From positions 310,001-374,000 of the forward strand of contig CBDCQE010000003.1 in the NCBI GenBank assembly GCA_965220505.1: a stretch of DNA of 64,000 bases, in the 5' to 3' direction. The number at the start of each line of letters is the position of its first letter. The stretch's first letter is position 1. The DNA is from Bin87 sp965220505 (GTDB lineage Bacteria; Chloroflexota; Dehalococcoidia; Lucifugimonadales; UBA3495). The notes below the pieces were generated by a model. The model made no database searches, was not told the DNA's origin, and saw only the letters and a list, made by a program, of their open reading frames with translations. Shown here piece by piece: positions 34,299 to 43,284 of the stretch. Made by a program: the position numbers and the translations under genes.

Positions 34299-34637
34299 TC
34301 AGTCGTCCAGGTGAATGGTGGCCGTTACGCGGGGGACATCGCCAACCACCCGCGTGGTGTGGCCGTGGCCGGTGAGGTCCTCGGCGAGGTTCACGTCCCC
34401 CGGTCCCAGACGGTGAACGGTACCGTCGGCCAGGCCGATTTCCGCTTCTCCGGAAAGGGTGATGATGTACTGGCGGCGGGGCGCCACGTGCCAGTCGCTG
34501 AAGTACCCCGGAGGCGAGGCCCGGAATATGATGCCCTTGGCGTCTTGCACTTGGCTCCACACCGGATGGGACGGTGGATCAATCTCTTCGATGTGGGAAT
34601 GGCCGTCATCGCCGGTGTACAGACGTATGGAACCCAT
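34299..34637 (-). CDS. Small cupin-domain protein
   Basis: A 112-residue single cupin. GYFSDWHVAPRRQYIITLSG is the first cupin motif and LGPGDVNLAEDLTGHGHTTR the second; histidines at WHV and GHGH could hold a metal. The ligand is unknown. It stands alone between the leuS region and the potassium transporter. Confidence 0.82.
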   Translation of the reverse strand: MGSIRLYTGDDGHSHIEEIDPPSHPVWSQVQDAKGIIFRASPPGYFSDWHVAPRRQYIITLSGEAEIGLADGTVHRLGPGDVNLAEDLTGHGHTTRVVGDVPRVTATIHLDD

Positions 34638-34849
34638 GATGCCCCCTCTTGTGACGTGGTTTCACGCTGGATGTTAACACAAACCCGGGAGCGTGGCCCG
34701 AACCGCACCGACGTGCGCGAAGACCGAGACGATTGCAATTGACATATCACCGCGCCCCGTCATAATGACGCTGCCTGAGTTTGGCACGCGAACCATCCCT
34801 GCGCCCGGCATCCCCAATTTGCGCCTCAACTAGTGTCCGGTGCTTCCCA

Positions 34850-36373
34850 GTGAACGACCCGTCTCACGGTAACGCCGGCTCGAGCGATCCGGAAGCGGCA
34901 GCGGCTCTTGGCCGGCCCGGCGAGAACGGTTCGTCGTGGCGAGTGCGACGGGTCGACCCGGTTCGTATTCCGATCCGTCGCCACCGCGCCCCTCCGCGGC
35001 GTTGGTCGTCTACGCCGCTGCTGCTCCTCCTCACGTTCCTGCTGCTGAACGTGATTGGCGGGGCCATGCTGGCCCTGCCCATAGCCGCCGCCGACGGAAT
35101 CGCGGCGAGCCTGCGGGTGGCCTTCTTCACCGCGATTTCGGCCTCCACCGTCACCGGACTGACGGTGGTGGATACGCCCGAATTCTGGTCCCAGTTCGGG
35201 AAGGCGGTCATCTTCGTGCTGATGCTGGTGGGAGGCTTGGAGTTCATCACGGCGGCCACCGTGTTGATCGCTTTCATCGGCAGACGCGCCACGGCGTTGG
35301 AAGAGGACGTGTACCAGGACACCGTTGGAGACGTCTCCGCGCGGAACCTGACGCGGGTGGCGCGCAACATCGTGGTTGCGTTCTTCATCGGCTACATAGT
35401 GGGCGCCGCCCTGATTTTCCTACGCATGCGGTCGGTGGCGGACTTTACTCTACTGGAAGCCGTCTGGCAGTCGCTGTTCCTCTCGGTGTCGGCGCTCAAC
35501 AACGCGGGATTCTCGATCCTGCCCAACGCGCCCGGCGGCGGCAATGCGGAAACTTTGGGAGCGCACCCGTACCTGATGTGGGTCATAACGCCGCTGATCA
35601 TCGCCGGCGCCCTGGGATGGCCTTTCATCATGGACATGCGCCGCAACTGGAGCCCGAGCCGGTCCCGGCGGCGCTTGATGGGGCTCTTCCTGTTCAATTT
35701 CCAGCGGTTCAGCCTCGACACCAAGCTGGTGATTATCCTGACCACGTTCCTCTACGGGTTCAGCGCGCTGGCGTTCCTGTTTGCCGAGTGGAACGGCGTG
35801 CTTTGGGACCATTCCGGCCACGGCGTCTTGGGCTCGGCGATTTTCCACGGCGTCAGCGGGCGCACAGCGGGTTTTGCTGCCCTGGACTGGAGCGCCACCC
35901 GCGACTTCACCCAACTGGTGTTCGCCGGCCTGATGTTCATCGGCGGGTCCACCGCGTCAGTGGCCGGAGGGATCAAGGTCAACACGGTGGCGGTGCTCCT
36001 GGCGGCGGCCCGTTCCTCCGCCCTGCGGAACCCCACCACGGAAATATTCCGGCGGGAGATTGCCCCGGTGCTGGTTTCCCGCGCGTTGCTGGTGGCGTTG
36101 CTGGGCGTAACGTTCCTCGCCGTCGTGCTGCCCATCCTGACCTACACCGACCCTCACCTGCCCTTTTTGCCGTTGATGTTCGAGACGGTATCGGCCTTCG
36201 GCACCAACGGAATGTCTACGGGAGTATCCGGCGAACTCAGCATGGCCGGCTCTATCATATTCATGCTTACGATGCTGGTGGGCCGGGTCGGGCCGCTGAC
36301 CCTGGTCATGCTGCTCACTCCCCGAGAGGACGCCACCTACCACTACCCCGAAGAACCCGTTAGAATTGGATAA
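34850..36373 (+). CDS. Trk/Ktr-type potassium transporter membrane subunit
   Basis: A roughly 507-residue membrane protein with the four P-loop repeats of the TrkH/KtrB family: STVTGLTVVD, SALNNAGFSILP, SGRTAGFAALDW and SAFGTNGMSTGVS, each with the filter glycine. It forms the K+ pathway and pairs with the cytosolic TrkA-like protein encoded 5 bp downstream. The start is uncertain: GTG at 34850 and TTG at 34781 are possible, none with a strong ribosome-binding site, and the first 50 residues are polar and rich in Pro/Arg. Confidence 0.92.
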   Translation: MNDPSHGNAGSSDPEAAAALGRPGENGSSWRVRRVDPVRIPIRRHRAPPRRWSSTPLLLLLTFLLLNVIGGAMLALPIAAADGIAASLRVAFFTAISASTVTGLTVVDTPEFWSQFGKAVIFVLMLVGGLEFITAATVLIAFIGRRATALEEDVYQDTVGDVSARNLTRVARNIVVAFFIGYIVGAALIFLRMRSVADFTLLEAVWQSLFLSVSALNNAGFSILPNAPGGGNAETLGAHPYLMWVITPLIIAGALGWPFIMDMRRNWSPSRSRRRLMGLFLFNFQRFSLDTKLVIILTTFLYGFSALAFLFAEWNGVLWDHSGHGVLGSAIFHGVSGRTAGFAALDWSATRDFTQLVFAGLMFIGGSTASVAGGIKVNTVAVLLAAARSSALRNPTTEIFRREIAPVLVSRALLVALLGVTFLAVVLPILTYTDPHLPFLPLMFETVSAFGTNGMSTGVSGELSMAGSIIFMLTMLVGRVGPLTLVMLLTPREDATYHYPEEPVRIG

Positions 36374-36378
36374 CTATC

Positions 36379-37038
36379 ATGGCTAAGCAAGTATGCGTAA
36401 TTGGATTGGGCCGGTTCGGCTCGAAGCTGGCCAGTACGCTGTTCCAGCGGGAGCACGAGGTGCTGGCCATTGACCAGGACGAGCAGCGCGTGCAGGAAAT
36501 GCTGGGCCGCGTCACCTATGCCGTCGAGGCCAATGCGACCAACGAGACGGCCCTGCGCGACCTGGGCGTGGGAGACATGGACGTAGGGGTCGTGGCGCTG
36601 GGCAGCCAGATCCAGTCCAGCATCATCACCACCATGATGCTCAAGTCCATGGGCCTGCCCTACGTCATCGCGCGGGCGACCGACACCCAGCATGCGGAGA
36701 TACTGCACCGCGTGGGCGCGGACAAGGTGATCTTCCCCGAGGAAGAGGCCGCCGAGCGGGCCGCCAGCCTGGATCTGAGCCCCAACTACGTCGAGTTCAT
36801 GCACATCACCGATGACACCGGCGTGCACAAATTGCGGCCGCCGGAAAAGATGCGCGGGATGTCCCTGCGGGACGCCGGCCTCGTCTCCGATTCGATACGC
36901 CATCACGTCTCGGTGATGGTCATAAGGCGCGGGCATGAATACATCATCAACCCGGCTGAAGACGAAATGATCGACGATGGCGACATCCTCGTGGTGGTTG
37001 GCAGCCACGAAGATGTCGAGAGGGCGTTTGCCCGGTGA
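36379..37038 (+). CDS. TrkA/KtrA-type potassium channel gating subunit
   Basis: A 219-residue regulatory subunit. Residues 1-130 form an RCK-N nucleotide-binding domain (VIGLGRFGSKLASTL, with AIDQDEQRVQEML after it), and residues 140-219 an RCK-C domain (MRGMSLRDAGL, INPAEDEMIDDGDILVVVG). It senses NAD(H)/ATP or c-di-AMP and gates the adjacent membrane subunit. The size fits KtrA/KtrC rather than the double-length TrkA. Confidence 0.92.
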   Translation: MAKQVCVIGLGRFGSKLASTLFQREHEVLAIDQDEQRVQEMLGRVTYAVEANATNETALRDLGVGDMDVGVVALGSQIQSSIITTMMLKSMGLPYVIARATDTQHAEILHRVGADKVIFPEEEAAERAASLDLSPNYVEFMHITDDTGVHKLRPPEKMRGMSLRDAGLVSDSIRHHVSVMVIRRGHEYIINPAEDEMIDDGDILVVVGSHEDVERAFAR

Positions 37039-37071
37039 CCGCGGGCCCGCCCCGGATGACGGGGTAATCCT

Positions 37072-37908
37072 ATGAGCAACAGCATCGGATACCTGGGACC
37101 GGCTGGAACCTACACGGAGCAGGCGGCCCTGCTCTACTCGCCCCAGGGTGTCCTGACGCCGTACCCATCCATTACAGCCGTGGGCGCGGCCGTTTCCAAC
37201 AACGAGGTGGACGCCGGGGTGGTGCCCATTGAGAACAGCCTGGAGGGATCGGTCACGTTCACGCTGGACCTGCTCATCGCGCAGTCCGGCCTGTCCATCC
37301 AAAACGAGGTGGTGATCCCCATCGACCACTACCTGGTTGCCGCGCCCGGTGTGGCGGTCGAGTCCGTTGAGGTGATTTACTCGCATCCGCAGGCCCTGGC
37401 CCAGTGCCGGGAGTACCTGGAAGCACATTTTCCCGCAGTCCCGCGCGAAGCGTCCCTGAGCACGTCCGCCGCCGTCGCCGACATGCAGGGCAGCCGGGTT
37501 CCGGCCGCGGCGATCTGCCCCCAGCGGGCCGCCGAAATCTACGATGTGCAGATCCTGGACCGCGGGATACAGGACAACACGGCGAACCAGACCCGATTCG
37601 TCGTCCTCGCTCACGCCGATCACGCTCCCACCGGCCATGACCGCACATCCATCTGCTTCTCATTCACGGTGGACCGTCCCGGGAACCTCTACAGCACCAT
37701 CGGCGAATTCGCCAGCCGGAACATCAACCTGGTCAAGATCGAGAGCCGCCCGACCAAGCAGGAACTGGGCAGGTACATCTTCCTGATAGACTGCGAAGGC
37801 CATCGGCACCAGCCGGAGGTTGCCGCCGCGTTGGAAGGTCTGCGCCGGCGGACGGACATGTTGAAGATATTGGGGTCCTATCCTTTCTGGGAACCCCACT
37901 CCGAGTAA
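37072..37908 (+). CDS. pheA: Prephenate dehydratase
   Basis: A 278-residue enzyme converting prephenate to phenylpyruvate for phenylalanine synthesis. GYLGPAGTYTEQAAL, VVPIENSLEGSV and NTANQTRFVVL (catalytic TRF) lie in the dehydratase domain; the C-terminal ACT domain has FASRNINLVKIESRPTKQEL, the phenylalanine-binding ESRP motif. There is no chorismate mutase domain. It is followed 2 bp later by a signal-peptidase-like gene. Confidence 0.95.
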   Translation: MSNSIGYLGPAGTYTEQAALLYSPQGVLTPYPSITAVGAAVSNNEVDAGVVPIENSLEGSVTFTLDLLIAQSGLSIQNEVVIPIDHYLVAAPGVAVESVEVIYSHPQALAQCREYLEAHFPAVPREASLSTSAAVADMQGSRVPAAAICPQRAAEIYDVQILDRGIQDNTANQTRFVVLAHADHAPTGHDRTSICFSFTVDRPGNLYSTIGEFASRNINLVKIESRPTKQELGRYIFLIDCEGHRHQPEVAAALEGLRRRTDMLKILGSYPFWEPHSE

Positions 37909-37910
37909 CG

Positions 37911-38459
37911 GTGGCGCGGAATAATTTCCGCAGAGTCGGCGCAGCGCTGACTGGCATCCGTAACGCGGGCATCAGCGTATTTCGGGTACCGCTCCGCTCG
38001 CTCTTTTTGGTTCGGGGCGACAGCATGCGCCCCACGCTGCGCGACGGCGACCTGATACACGTGCGCCGCGCGTCGAGCAGAGGCACAAGTTTCGCGCGGG
38101 GATCGATCGTAGTGGCGGAGATGCCCTCACCGTCAGGAGATAACAGTCTGTTGATCAATGTGAAACGTGTAGTCGGGTTGCCTGGGGAGTTAGTTCGTGT
38201 CGACGGTGACGGCGCCGTGTCGACAGAGGGGACATTGCTGGCGGAACCGTACCTGGCGGCCGGAACGCAGCCCGCTGCTCCCGGGCTGTCGTGGTTGTGC
38301 GACGACAACGAATACTTCCTGGTGGGAGATAACCGCGCCGACAGCGGGGACAGCCGGCGATACGGTCCCGTGCCGGACTCCAACATTGTCGGCAGAATGC
38401 TGCTCAGAATACCAACCCATCGCCTGCTGGGCCGCAGTTCGCCGCATCGCATCGACTGA
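37911..38459 (+). CDS. Signal peptidase I-like (S26) protease
   Basis: A 182-residue S26 protein. LVRGDSMRPTLRDGD holds the catalytic Ser, INVKRVVGLPGE the catalytic Lys, and YFLVGDNRADSGDSRRYGPV is box E. A typical N-terminal transmembrane anchor is not evident; only a mildly hydrophobic FRVPLRSLFLV precedes the Ser. It resembles short IMP/TraF-type S26 proteins as much as a house-keeping LepB. It starts with GTG two bases after the pheA stop and is probably co-transcribed. Confidence 0.85.
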   Translation: MARNNFRRVGAALTGIRNAGISVFRVPLRSLFLVRGDSMRPTLRDGDLIHVRRASSRGTSFARGSIVVAEMPSPSGDNSLLINVKRVVGLPGELVRVDGDGAVSTEGTLLAEPYLAAGTQPAAPGLSWLCDDNEYFLVGDNRADSGDSRRYGPVPDSNIVGRMLLRIPTHRLLGRSSPHRID

Positions 38460-38474
38460 TCCGACCGATCACAG

Positions 38475-39497
38475 ATGGCCTCCTTAGAAGCCAAATTGCA
38501 CCAGGCCGCCGACTGGGCGACCCGCAACCGCCGGTTGCTGCGGATTCGGCCGGTGCTTCGGGCCCTGCGTATCCGCCGCTACATCCAGCGGTTGGCGCAA
38601 CGCCGTAGCTCGGTGCGATTGGTGCTGGCAACGGTTTCGGCGGTTACGCAGAACGATAACCAACAACTCATGGCCGGCGTGGCCTACTACGGCATGGTGT
38701 CCCTGCTGCCCTTCTCGGTGGTAGTGTTACAGATCCTGCCCCTGCTGCTCGGCGAGGAAGGCGCCCGGACTTGGTTCTCCGCCATTTCCTCCGGCGTGTT
38801 GCCGCCCAACATCGACGTGTCCACATTGTGGCCGGCCCAACCGCCAGCAGTGGCCGGGGCCACGGGTCTGGTCGCCTTTCTCGGCCTGCTCTGGGGTAGT
38901 TTCAAGCTGTTCGGCGCCGTGGGGCTGGTGGTTAATCGCGCCTGGGGCATAGAACCGTCCCAGGTGGGCATCCTGGGCAAGACGCGAGAGTACCTGTTCC
39001 TGAGCGCCATGGCCCTCGGGTTGCTGGTCTCGACGGTGCTCACCTACGTTACGATGCCCCACATCACCGTCTACGTCCTGCGGTCGATTGAGCTGGGCGG
39101 CCTGGCCAACGCAGTTGAGGCGCAGCGCTGGTGGCCCAGCCTGCTGGCGTGGGCGCTGTCCGTGATCGTGTTCCTGCTGGTGTACCGTTACGTCCCCGAG
39201 CGGCCGGTACTCTGGCGGTTCGCCATCGTGGGGGCGGTCAGCGCCAGCATCATCTTCGAGGCGGCCGCCTACGTATTCGCCCTCTTCTTTTCCTACATTG
39301 CGCCGCAGCGTCTGTTCTACGGCCCCCTGGCATCGGTGCTGATCATTCTGATCTGGCTGTTCGTCTCAGCGCTGACGCTGGTATCGGGCGCCGTGCTCAC
39401 CGCTTACGCCCAGAGCATCTACCGGGGCGACGGCCCGCGGCCGAGAACGGGTTGGTTCCTGGGCACGGGCAGCCGGGACAACTCGCGATTGGAGTGA
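38475..39497 (+). CDS. YihY/BrkB family inner-membrane protein
   Basis: A 340-residue polytopic protein with about six hydrophobic helices. The family features NDNQQLMAGVAYYGMVSLLPF, LWGSFKLFGAVGLVVNRAWGI and YIAPQRLFYGPLASVLIILIWLF are present in order. It was once called RNase BN by mistake; the true function is unknown, possibly transport. A basic N-terminus (about 60 residues) precedes the first helix. It lies 15 bp after the signal-peptidase-like gene. Confidence 0.9.
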   Translation: MASLEAKLHQAADWATRNRRLLRIRPVLRALRIRRYIQRLAQRRSSVRLVLATVSAVTQNDNQQLMAGVAYYGMVSLLPFSVVVLQILPLLLGEEGARTWFSAISSGVLPPNIDVSTLWPAQPPAVAGATGLVAFLGLLWGSFKLFGAVGLVVNRAWGIEPSQVGILGKTREYLFLSAMALGLLVSTVLTYVTMPHITVYVLRSIELGGLANAVEAQRWWPSLLAWALSVIVFLLVYRYVPERPVLWRFAIVGAVSASIIFEAAAYVFALFFSYIAPQRLFYGPLASVLIILIWLFVSALTLVSGAVLTAYAQSIYRGDGPRPRTGWFLGTGSRDNSRLE

Positions 39498-39545
39498 GCG
39501 ATGCAGAGAGGCGGTTTGGTACGATGGAGCAAATAATGGCTGACT

Positions 39546-39710
39546 GTGCCCGAGGCCGCGGTCGTCGGCATGGAGCTGGACATCAGGCTGCCAAAGTTTC
39601 CCACCTACCCTGGCAACCGCCCCGCCGACGCCAGCCGGTTTGAGTTGGGGATTGCCCCGCGACGTCGGCGGCTGAATAAGCACGATCGGGAGCGATGGGT
39701 ATGGGCGTAA
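39546..39710 (+). CDS. Possible 54-residue ORF ahead of a retropepsin gene
   Basis: A GTG-started frame with MPEAAVVGMELDIRLPKF near the N-terminus and a basic tail. It overlaps the retropepsin start at 39701 by 10 bases. Support is only this overlap and a plausible residue mix; it may not be a gene. Confidence 0.2.
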   Translation: MPEAAVVGMELDIRLPKFPTYPGNRPADASRFELGIAPRRRRLNKHDRERWVWA

Positions 39711-40054
39711 CGTACGCCAGGGGCAACATCATCGGCAGGTCAGAAACCCGCGAGTATGATTTTCTGGTGGACACCGGGTCTACCTGGATGACTCTGCCGC
39801 TGGCTGAAATCACCGGACTGGAATTGGAAGAAATAATCGGCGGTGTCGTCGCCATCGAAACGCCTACTGAGATTATTCGCCGGCATTCCTATCGGGCGGC
39901 TGGTACACTGGAAGGCGCACCTTTTGAAGCCCGTATCGTACCTGCCAGCAGGCCCATGGTCGGCTACGAGTTGCTGCAAAAGCTTGGTTTCGTGGTTGAC
40001 CTGACAGCCGAGCGTATCGTGCTTCGGACGGAATGGCTCCCCGATCCCCCATAG
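39701..40054 (+). CDS. Retropepsin-like aspartic protease, intact active site
   Basis: A 117-residue clan AA protein with DFLVDTGSTWMTLPLAEI (active Asp in DTGS) and GYELLQKLGFVVDLTAERI at the C-terminus. The ATG at 39701 has GGGAG 8 bases upstream, better placed than for the ATG at 39695. No signal peptide or membrane helix is present. It is followed 19 bp later by a related gene that has lost the catalytic motif. Confidence 0.82.
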   Translation: MGVTYARGNIIGRSETREYDFLVDTGSTWMTLPLAEITGLELEEIIGGVVAIETPTEIIRRHSYRAAGTLEGAPFEARIVPASRPMVGYELLQKLGFVVDLTAERIVLRTEWLPDPP

Positions 40055-40073
40055 TCCAGGAGGTTTCACCATC

Positions 40074-40481
40074 GTGGATGCTTACATCAACGGCAGCATT
40101 GGAATGGTTGGCGCGGCAACGACCTGGACGTTAGACTTCTTGGTGGTTAAAGATTCCCACCACATCGGCCTGCCTCAATCCGACATCGACGCATTGGGCT
40201 TGAAACCGTCCCTGTTCGCTACGCCGAAGGAACTGGGCGGTCACACTCGGACGCTTGAAGACAGGGCTTACGAAGCCGGAGCACACTTCGACAGGTGCTA
40301 CATTGAACTGGACGTGCGACCAGAGCCAGTGCCCACAGTTGGCGCTACAGCGCTGCGCAAGCTGGGGTTCGAGATTGACTTGGAGCAAGGGCGCATTGTC
40401 AAACCGGCTAAACCGCTAAAAATCCAGCGGGGCCTGATGCCATATATGCTGGATGTATCGGATTTGCGGTCCGCTGATTGA
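40074..40481 (+). CDS. Retropepsin-fold homologue without catalytic Asp
   Basis: A 135-residue protein, GTG start, with AGGAGG before it. Its core aligns with the preceding protease: FLVVKDSHHIGLPQSDIDALGL against FLVDTGSTWMTLPLAEITGL, then RTLEDRAYEAGAHFD and GATALRKLGFEIDLEQGRIV against GYELLQKLGFVVDLTAERIV. The DTG triad is replaced by VKDS, so it cannot be an ordinary aspartic protease. It may form a heterodimer with its neighbour. The C-terminal 25 residues are extra. Confidence 0.72.
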   Translation: MDAYINGSIGMVGAATTWTLDFLVVKDSHHIGLPQSDIDALGLKPSLFATPKELGGHTRTLEDRAYEAGAHFDRCYIELDVRPEPVPTVGATALRKLGFEIDLEQGRIVKPAKPLKIQRGLMPYMLDVSDLRSAD

Positions 40482-40576
40482 CGCTACGGGCTGGGGACCG
40501 CGCTTGTCGCCAGCTCGACCCAGCGGCGAAATTGGGCTGGCGCTTTCGCTATGACCTCTCTTTTGGAGGAAACACG

Positions 40577-41308
40577 ATGAACGTGATGCAGGATTTTGAC
40601 GACAGCAAATTGTACGAATCCATTTTCGGCGAAAATCAGAGGTGGAGGCCGGGCCAGTCAGACGTCAGCACATATAGGCCGCCGTGGGATGATGGATGGA
40701 GTGCTATGGCAAGCGCGAACAAAGAAGCGGCAGACCACTTGGTTGATTGGCTAGTTAATGGTCCACAGCCCAGACCTATGAGCGGATCGCACTTGACCTA
40801 TCCAATCATGTCTCTTTACAGGCATTATTTGGAGCTGAGCCTCAAGGGGCTTCTAATTGACCTGCAAGAATGGGATGGCCTGGCAAAAATCTTGTCGGGT
40901 GAAAACGATGCGCAGCCAAAGCGCAAATTCGATCATCAGCTGCTGGCCCCTTGGAGAATGATCCAAACTTTGCTATGTAAGATCGATGCAGGCGAGCTAG
41001 CCATTGAAGGAGTACGTAAAGAAATCAACGAAAAATACGATGCGATTGGGAACCGCATCAAAGAATTCAACGACATAGATGAGCGAGCTACCAGCTTCAG
41101 GTATCCCGTGGAGAGGACAAACGGAGAACCTACTTTGGGCATTCCCTTATCCAATGATGAGTTGCTCCAAGTGAAAAGCGTCGTAAATGCTTTGGAGTTC
41201 TACTTATCAGGCATCAGCTGCGGTGTTGCTGAAACAACCAGTGCATTATTAGATGAACTGGCAATTGAAGGCAAGCTTGTCGCCAAGCATCATTTGGACG
41301 CGCAATGA
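40577..41308 (+). CDS. Unknown protein, possibly HEPN-like helical
   Basis: A 243-residue, mostly helical protein that I do not recognise. The ATG at 40577 has GGAGG 7 bases upstream. YPIMSLYRHYLELSLKGLLI resembles the Tyr-rich helix of HEPN-type or abortive-infection proteins, but the catalytic RxxxxH motif was not found. Base composition is clearly AT-richer than in the flanks, suggesting recent transfer. It lies in the accessory patch beside the two retropepsin-fold genes. Confidence 0.6.
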   Translation: MNVMQDFDDSKLYESIFGENQRWRPGQSDVSTYRPPWDDGWSAMASANKEAADHLVDWLVNGPQPRPMSGSHLTYPIMSLYRHYLELSLKGLLIDLQEWDGLAKILSGENDAQPKRKFDHQLLAPWRMIQTLLCKIDAGELAIEGVRKEINEKYDAIGNRIKEFNDIDERATSFRYPVERTNGEPTLGIPLSNDELLQVKSVVNALEFYLSGISCGVAETTSALLDELAIEGKLVAKHHLDAQ

Positions 41309-41407
41309 TTGTACGCTTTCCAGATGCGTTAGCCTTCTCCCACAGGAGTGACAGATAAGCGTTCTCGACGATGCTCGACCAACTTTCGCGCAAAGAGGAG
41401 AAACCCT

Positions 41408-41773
41408 ATGGCAACGGATTTGAGCTTCCTACACGATGTGATCGGCAACATTATGACCATCGAAAAGTGCCGTCCTTACGCCGAGCAGGACTCGGACGAA
41501 ATCGGGTTGTCAGTGGTCGGCAGGATGAACCCGGATACCGGGGAAGTGGAAAGCCTGGAGATTTTGTCTTATTCCCACCTGATCCTGAGCCGCGATCCGA
41601 TCCGGCTGGAAATCCCCGTTGCGCCCGGCCTCATCTGCGGCGAGCCGGCGGCCGCGGAACTCCACTGCCTGACACCGCCCGATTCAGAGTGGCTGACCTT
41701 CCCGGCGGACGCTGAAATCGTCGAGCTGTACATTCCCGGCTGGACCGAAACGGCGGAACCGTCGCCAGCCTGA
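41408..41773 (+). CDS. Unknown 121-residue protein
   Basis: The ATG at 41408 follows AGGAG at good spacing. The central GEVESLEILSYSHLIL resembles the short beta pattern of DUF2283-type proteins, but the match is weak. It is acidic and soluble, with no membrane or signal segment. It precedes a CaiB gene by 37 bp and could share its transcript. Confidence 0.55.
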   Translation: MATDLSFLHDVIGNIMTIEKCRPYAEQDSDEIGLSVVGRMNPDTGEVESLEILSYSHLILSRDPIRLEIPVAPGLICGEPAAAELHCLTPPDSEWLTFPADAEIVELYIPGWTETAEPSPA

Positions 41774-41810
41774 TCCTGCCCATCCCGTACAACCGTGCAA
41801 GCGTAATAGC

Positions 41811-43028
41811 ATGACGACACTATCTGCCCTGCCCAACCTGCGCGTCCTGGAGATCGCTTCCCTCATCCCTGGCCCCTACTGCGGCAAGCTGCTGGCGTCG
41901 TTGGGAGCTGAGGTCATCAAGGCGGAACCGCCCGGCGTCGGTGACCCAGCCCGCCGTCGTGGCCCGTTCCCCGGTGATGAGCCCCATCCCGAGCGCAGCG
42001 GCCTGTTCCTGTACATCAACACCGGCAAGAAGGGCATCACGCTGGACTTGGAAAATCCATCCGGCCGGGATTTGCTGCGTCAACTGGTCGCCCGCGTCGA
42101 TATGGTGGTGCATGATTACACGCCGGCCAACGCCGCCGCGGTCGGCCTCGACTCCGACTCCCTTCTCGCCGCCAACCCTGATGTCATAGTCACCGCCGTC
42201 ACCCCCTTCGGCAGCAGCGGCCCCTACGCCGACTACCGCGCCGGACACCTGGCCGTGTTTCACGCCGGGGGAGAGGGTTGGCTGCTGCCCAACGGGGTGG
42301 CGCTGGACACCTTCCCGGACCGGCCGCCCATCGTGGCCGGCGCCAACATGGGCGACTACCAGGCCGGCCTGACCGCTGCCGTGGGCGCGTTGGCCGCCGT
42401 CTACAACCGCCTGGGAGCGACGGACTCAGCTCAGGGTCAGGTCGTGGACGCCTCGGCCCAGGAGGCCCAGCTGTCGGTGGGCTACATGCCCATCCAGCGG
42501 CACGAGTCGGAGGGCATCACCGAGACCCGCTTCTCCCGCTACTTCCGAGTCGGCGGTGTGCTGCCGGCGTCCGACGGCTACGTGGAACTGCTGACCCTGG
42601 AGCCGCGTCAGTTCGAGGGCCTGCTGGCCTTCATGGGCAACCCCGACTGGGCATCGCCCGAGATGTTCAGCGACCCGGCCACCCACGGCCCCGAACTCAA
42701 CCGGCACATGCGCGAGTGGTTCGCCCAGCACACCCGCGAGTGGCTCTATGCCGAAGGCCAGGCCCACGGCGTCCCCATCGCGCCCTACTACATGCCGTCC
42801 GAGGTATTCCAGAGCCCCCAGCAACGCGAACGTGGCTTTTACTCCGAGGTGGAACACCCGGCCACCGGCCCCCTGGAGTACACCGGCGCCCCCTTCCAGC
42901 TCAGCGAGACTCCTACCATGCTGGCCCGGGCACCCTTGCTAGGCGAGCACAACGCGGAGGTGTACTGCGGGCTGCTGGGTTACACGCGGCAGGATTTGGC
43001 GGCGCTGGCGCGCGCAGGAGCGCTGTGA
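41811..43028 (+). CDS. CaiB/BaiF family III CoA-transferase
   Basis: A 405-residue CoA-transferase: LRVLEIASLIPGPYCGKLL and LGAEVIKAEPPGVGDPA, VTPFGSSGPYADYRAGH, and GDYQAGL with the catalytic Asp at the family position. The TGxGQ motif is altered to TDSAQGQ with a short insertion. The N-terminal segment is closest among the window's paralogues to the Asp-lacking protein at 2299-3510. Right after its stop lies an IS5-type transposase remnant. Confidence 0.9.
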   Translation: MTTLSALPNLRVLEIASLIPGPYCGKLLASLGAEVIKAEPPGVGDPARRRGPFPGDEPHPERSGLFLYINTGKKGITLDLENPSGRDLLRQLVARVDMVVHDYTPANAAAVGLDSDSLLAANPDVIVTAVTPFGSSGPYADYRAGHLAVFHAGGEGWLLPNGVALDTFPDRPPIVAGANMGDYQAGLTAAVGALAAVYNRLGATDSAQGQVVDASAQEAQLSVGYMPIQRHESEGITETRFSRYFRVGGVLPASDGYVELLTLEPRQFEGLLAFMGNPDWASPEMFSDPATHGPELNRHMREWFAQHTREWLYAEGQAHGVPIAPYYMPSEVFQSPQQRERGFYSEVEHPATGPLEYTGAPFQLSETPTMLARAPLLGEHNAEVYCGLLGYTRQDLAALARAGAL

Positions 43029-43069
43029 TGGTGTCCAAGAGAGCGTGTGACAAATAGTTCAGGCAGGCT

Positions 43070-43273
43070 CTGGATATTGGCGGCATCAACCACCGCCGCC
43101 AGCAGCAGTCCCATAGCGCCCACCATCTGACGTTTTCGTCCGGTTGCCCGTTTGCCAGCGTCGTAGCCTCTGGGTCCCCTTTTCCTTACTGTTGAATCGG
43201 TCATAGCTGCGCCGGCCGGAGACCCTGGCGCAGGACAGTGGCAGCGGTGGGTCCATTCCTTCGCTTGGGGCAA
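43070..43273 (-). pseudogene. IS5-family transposase remnant
   Basis: On the minus strand, GPRGYDAGKRATGRKRQ and MGLLLAAVVDAANIQ match the DDE transposase region of IS5-type elements (usual form GxRGYDAGKKxxGRKRH...LGLLLxVxVxxAxxQD). The homology stops after NIQ and upstream of about 43250, so only some 60 codons survive. No terminal inverted repeats were identified. Confidence 0.7.
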
Positions 43274-43284
43274 AACGCGGCGCC

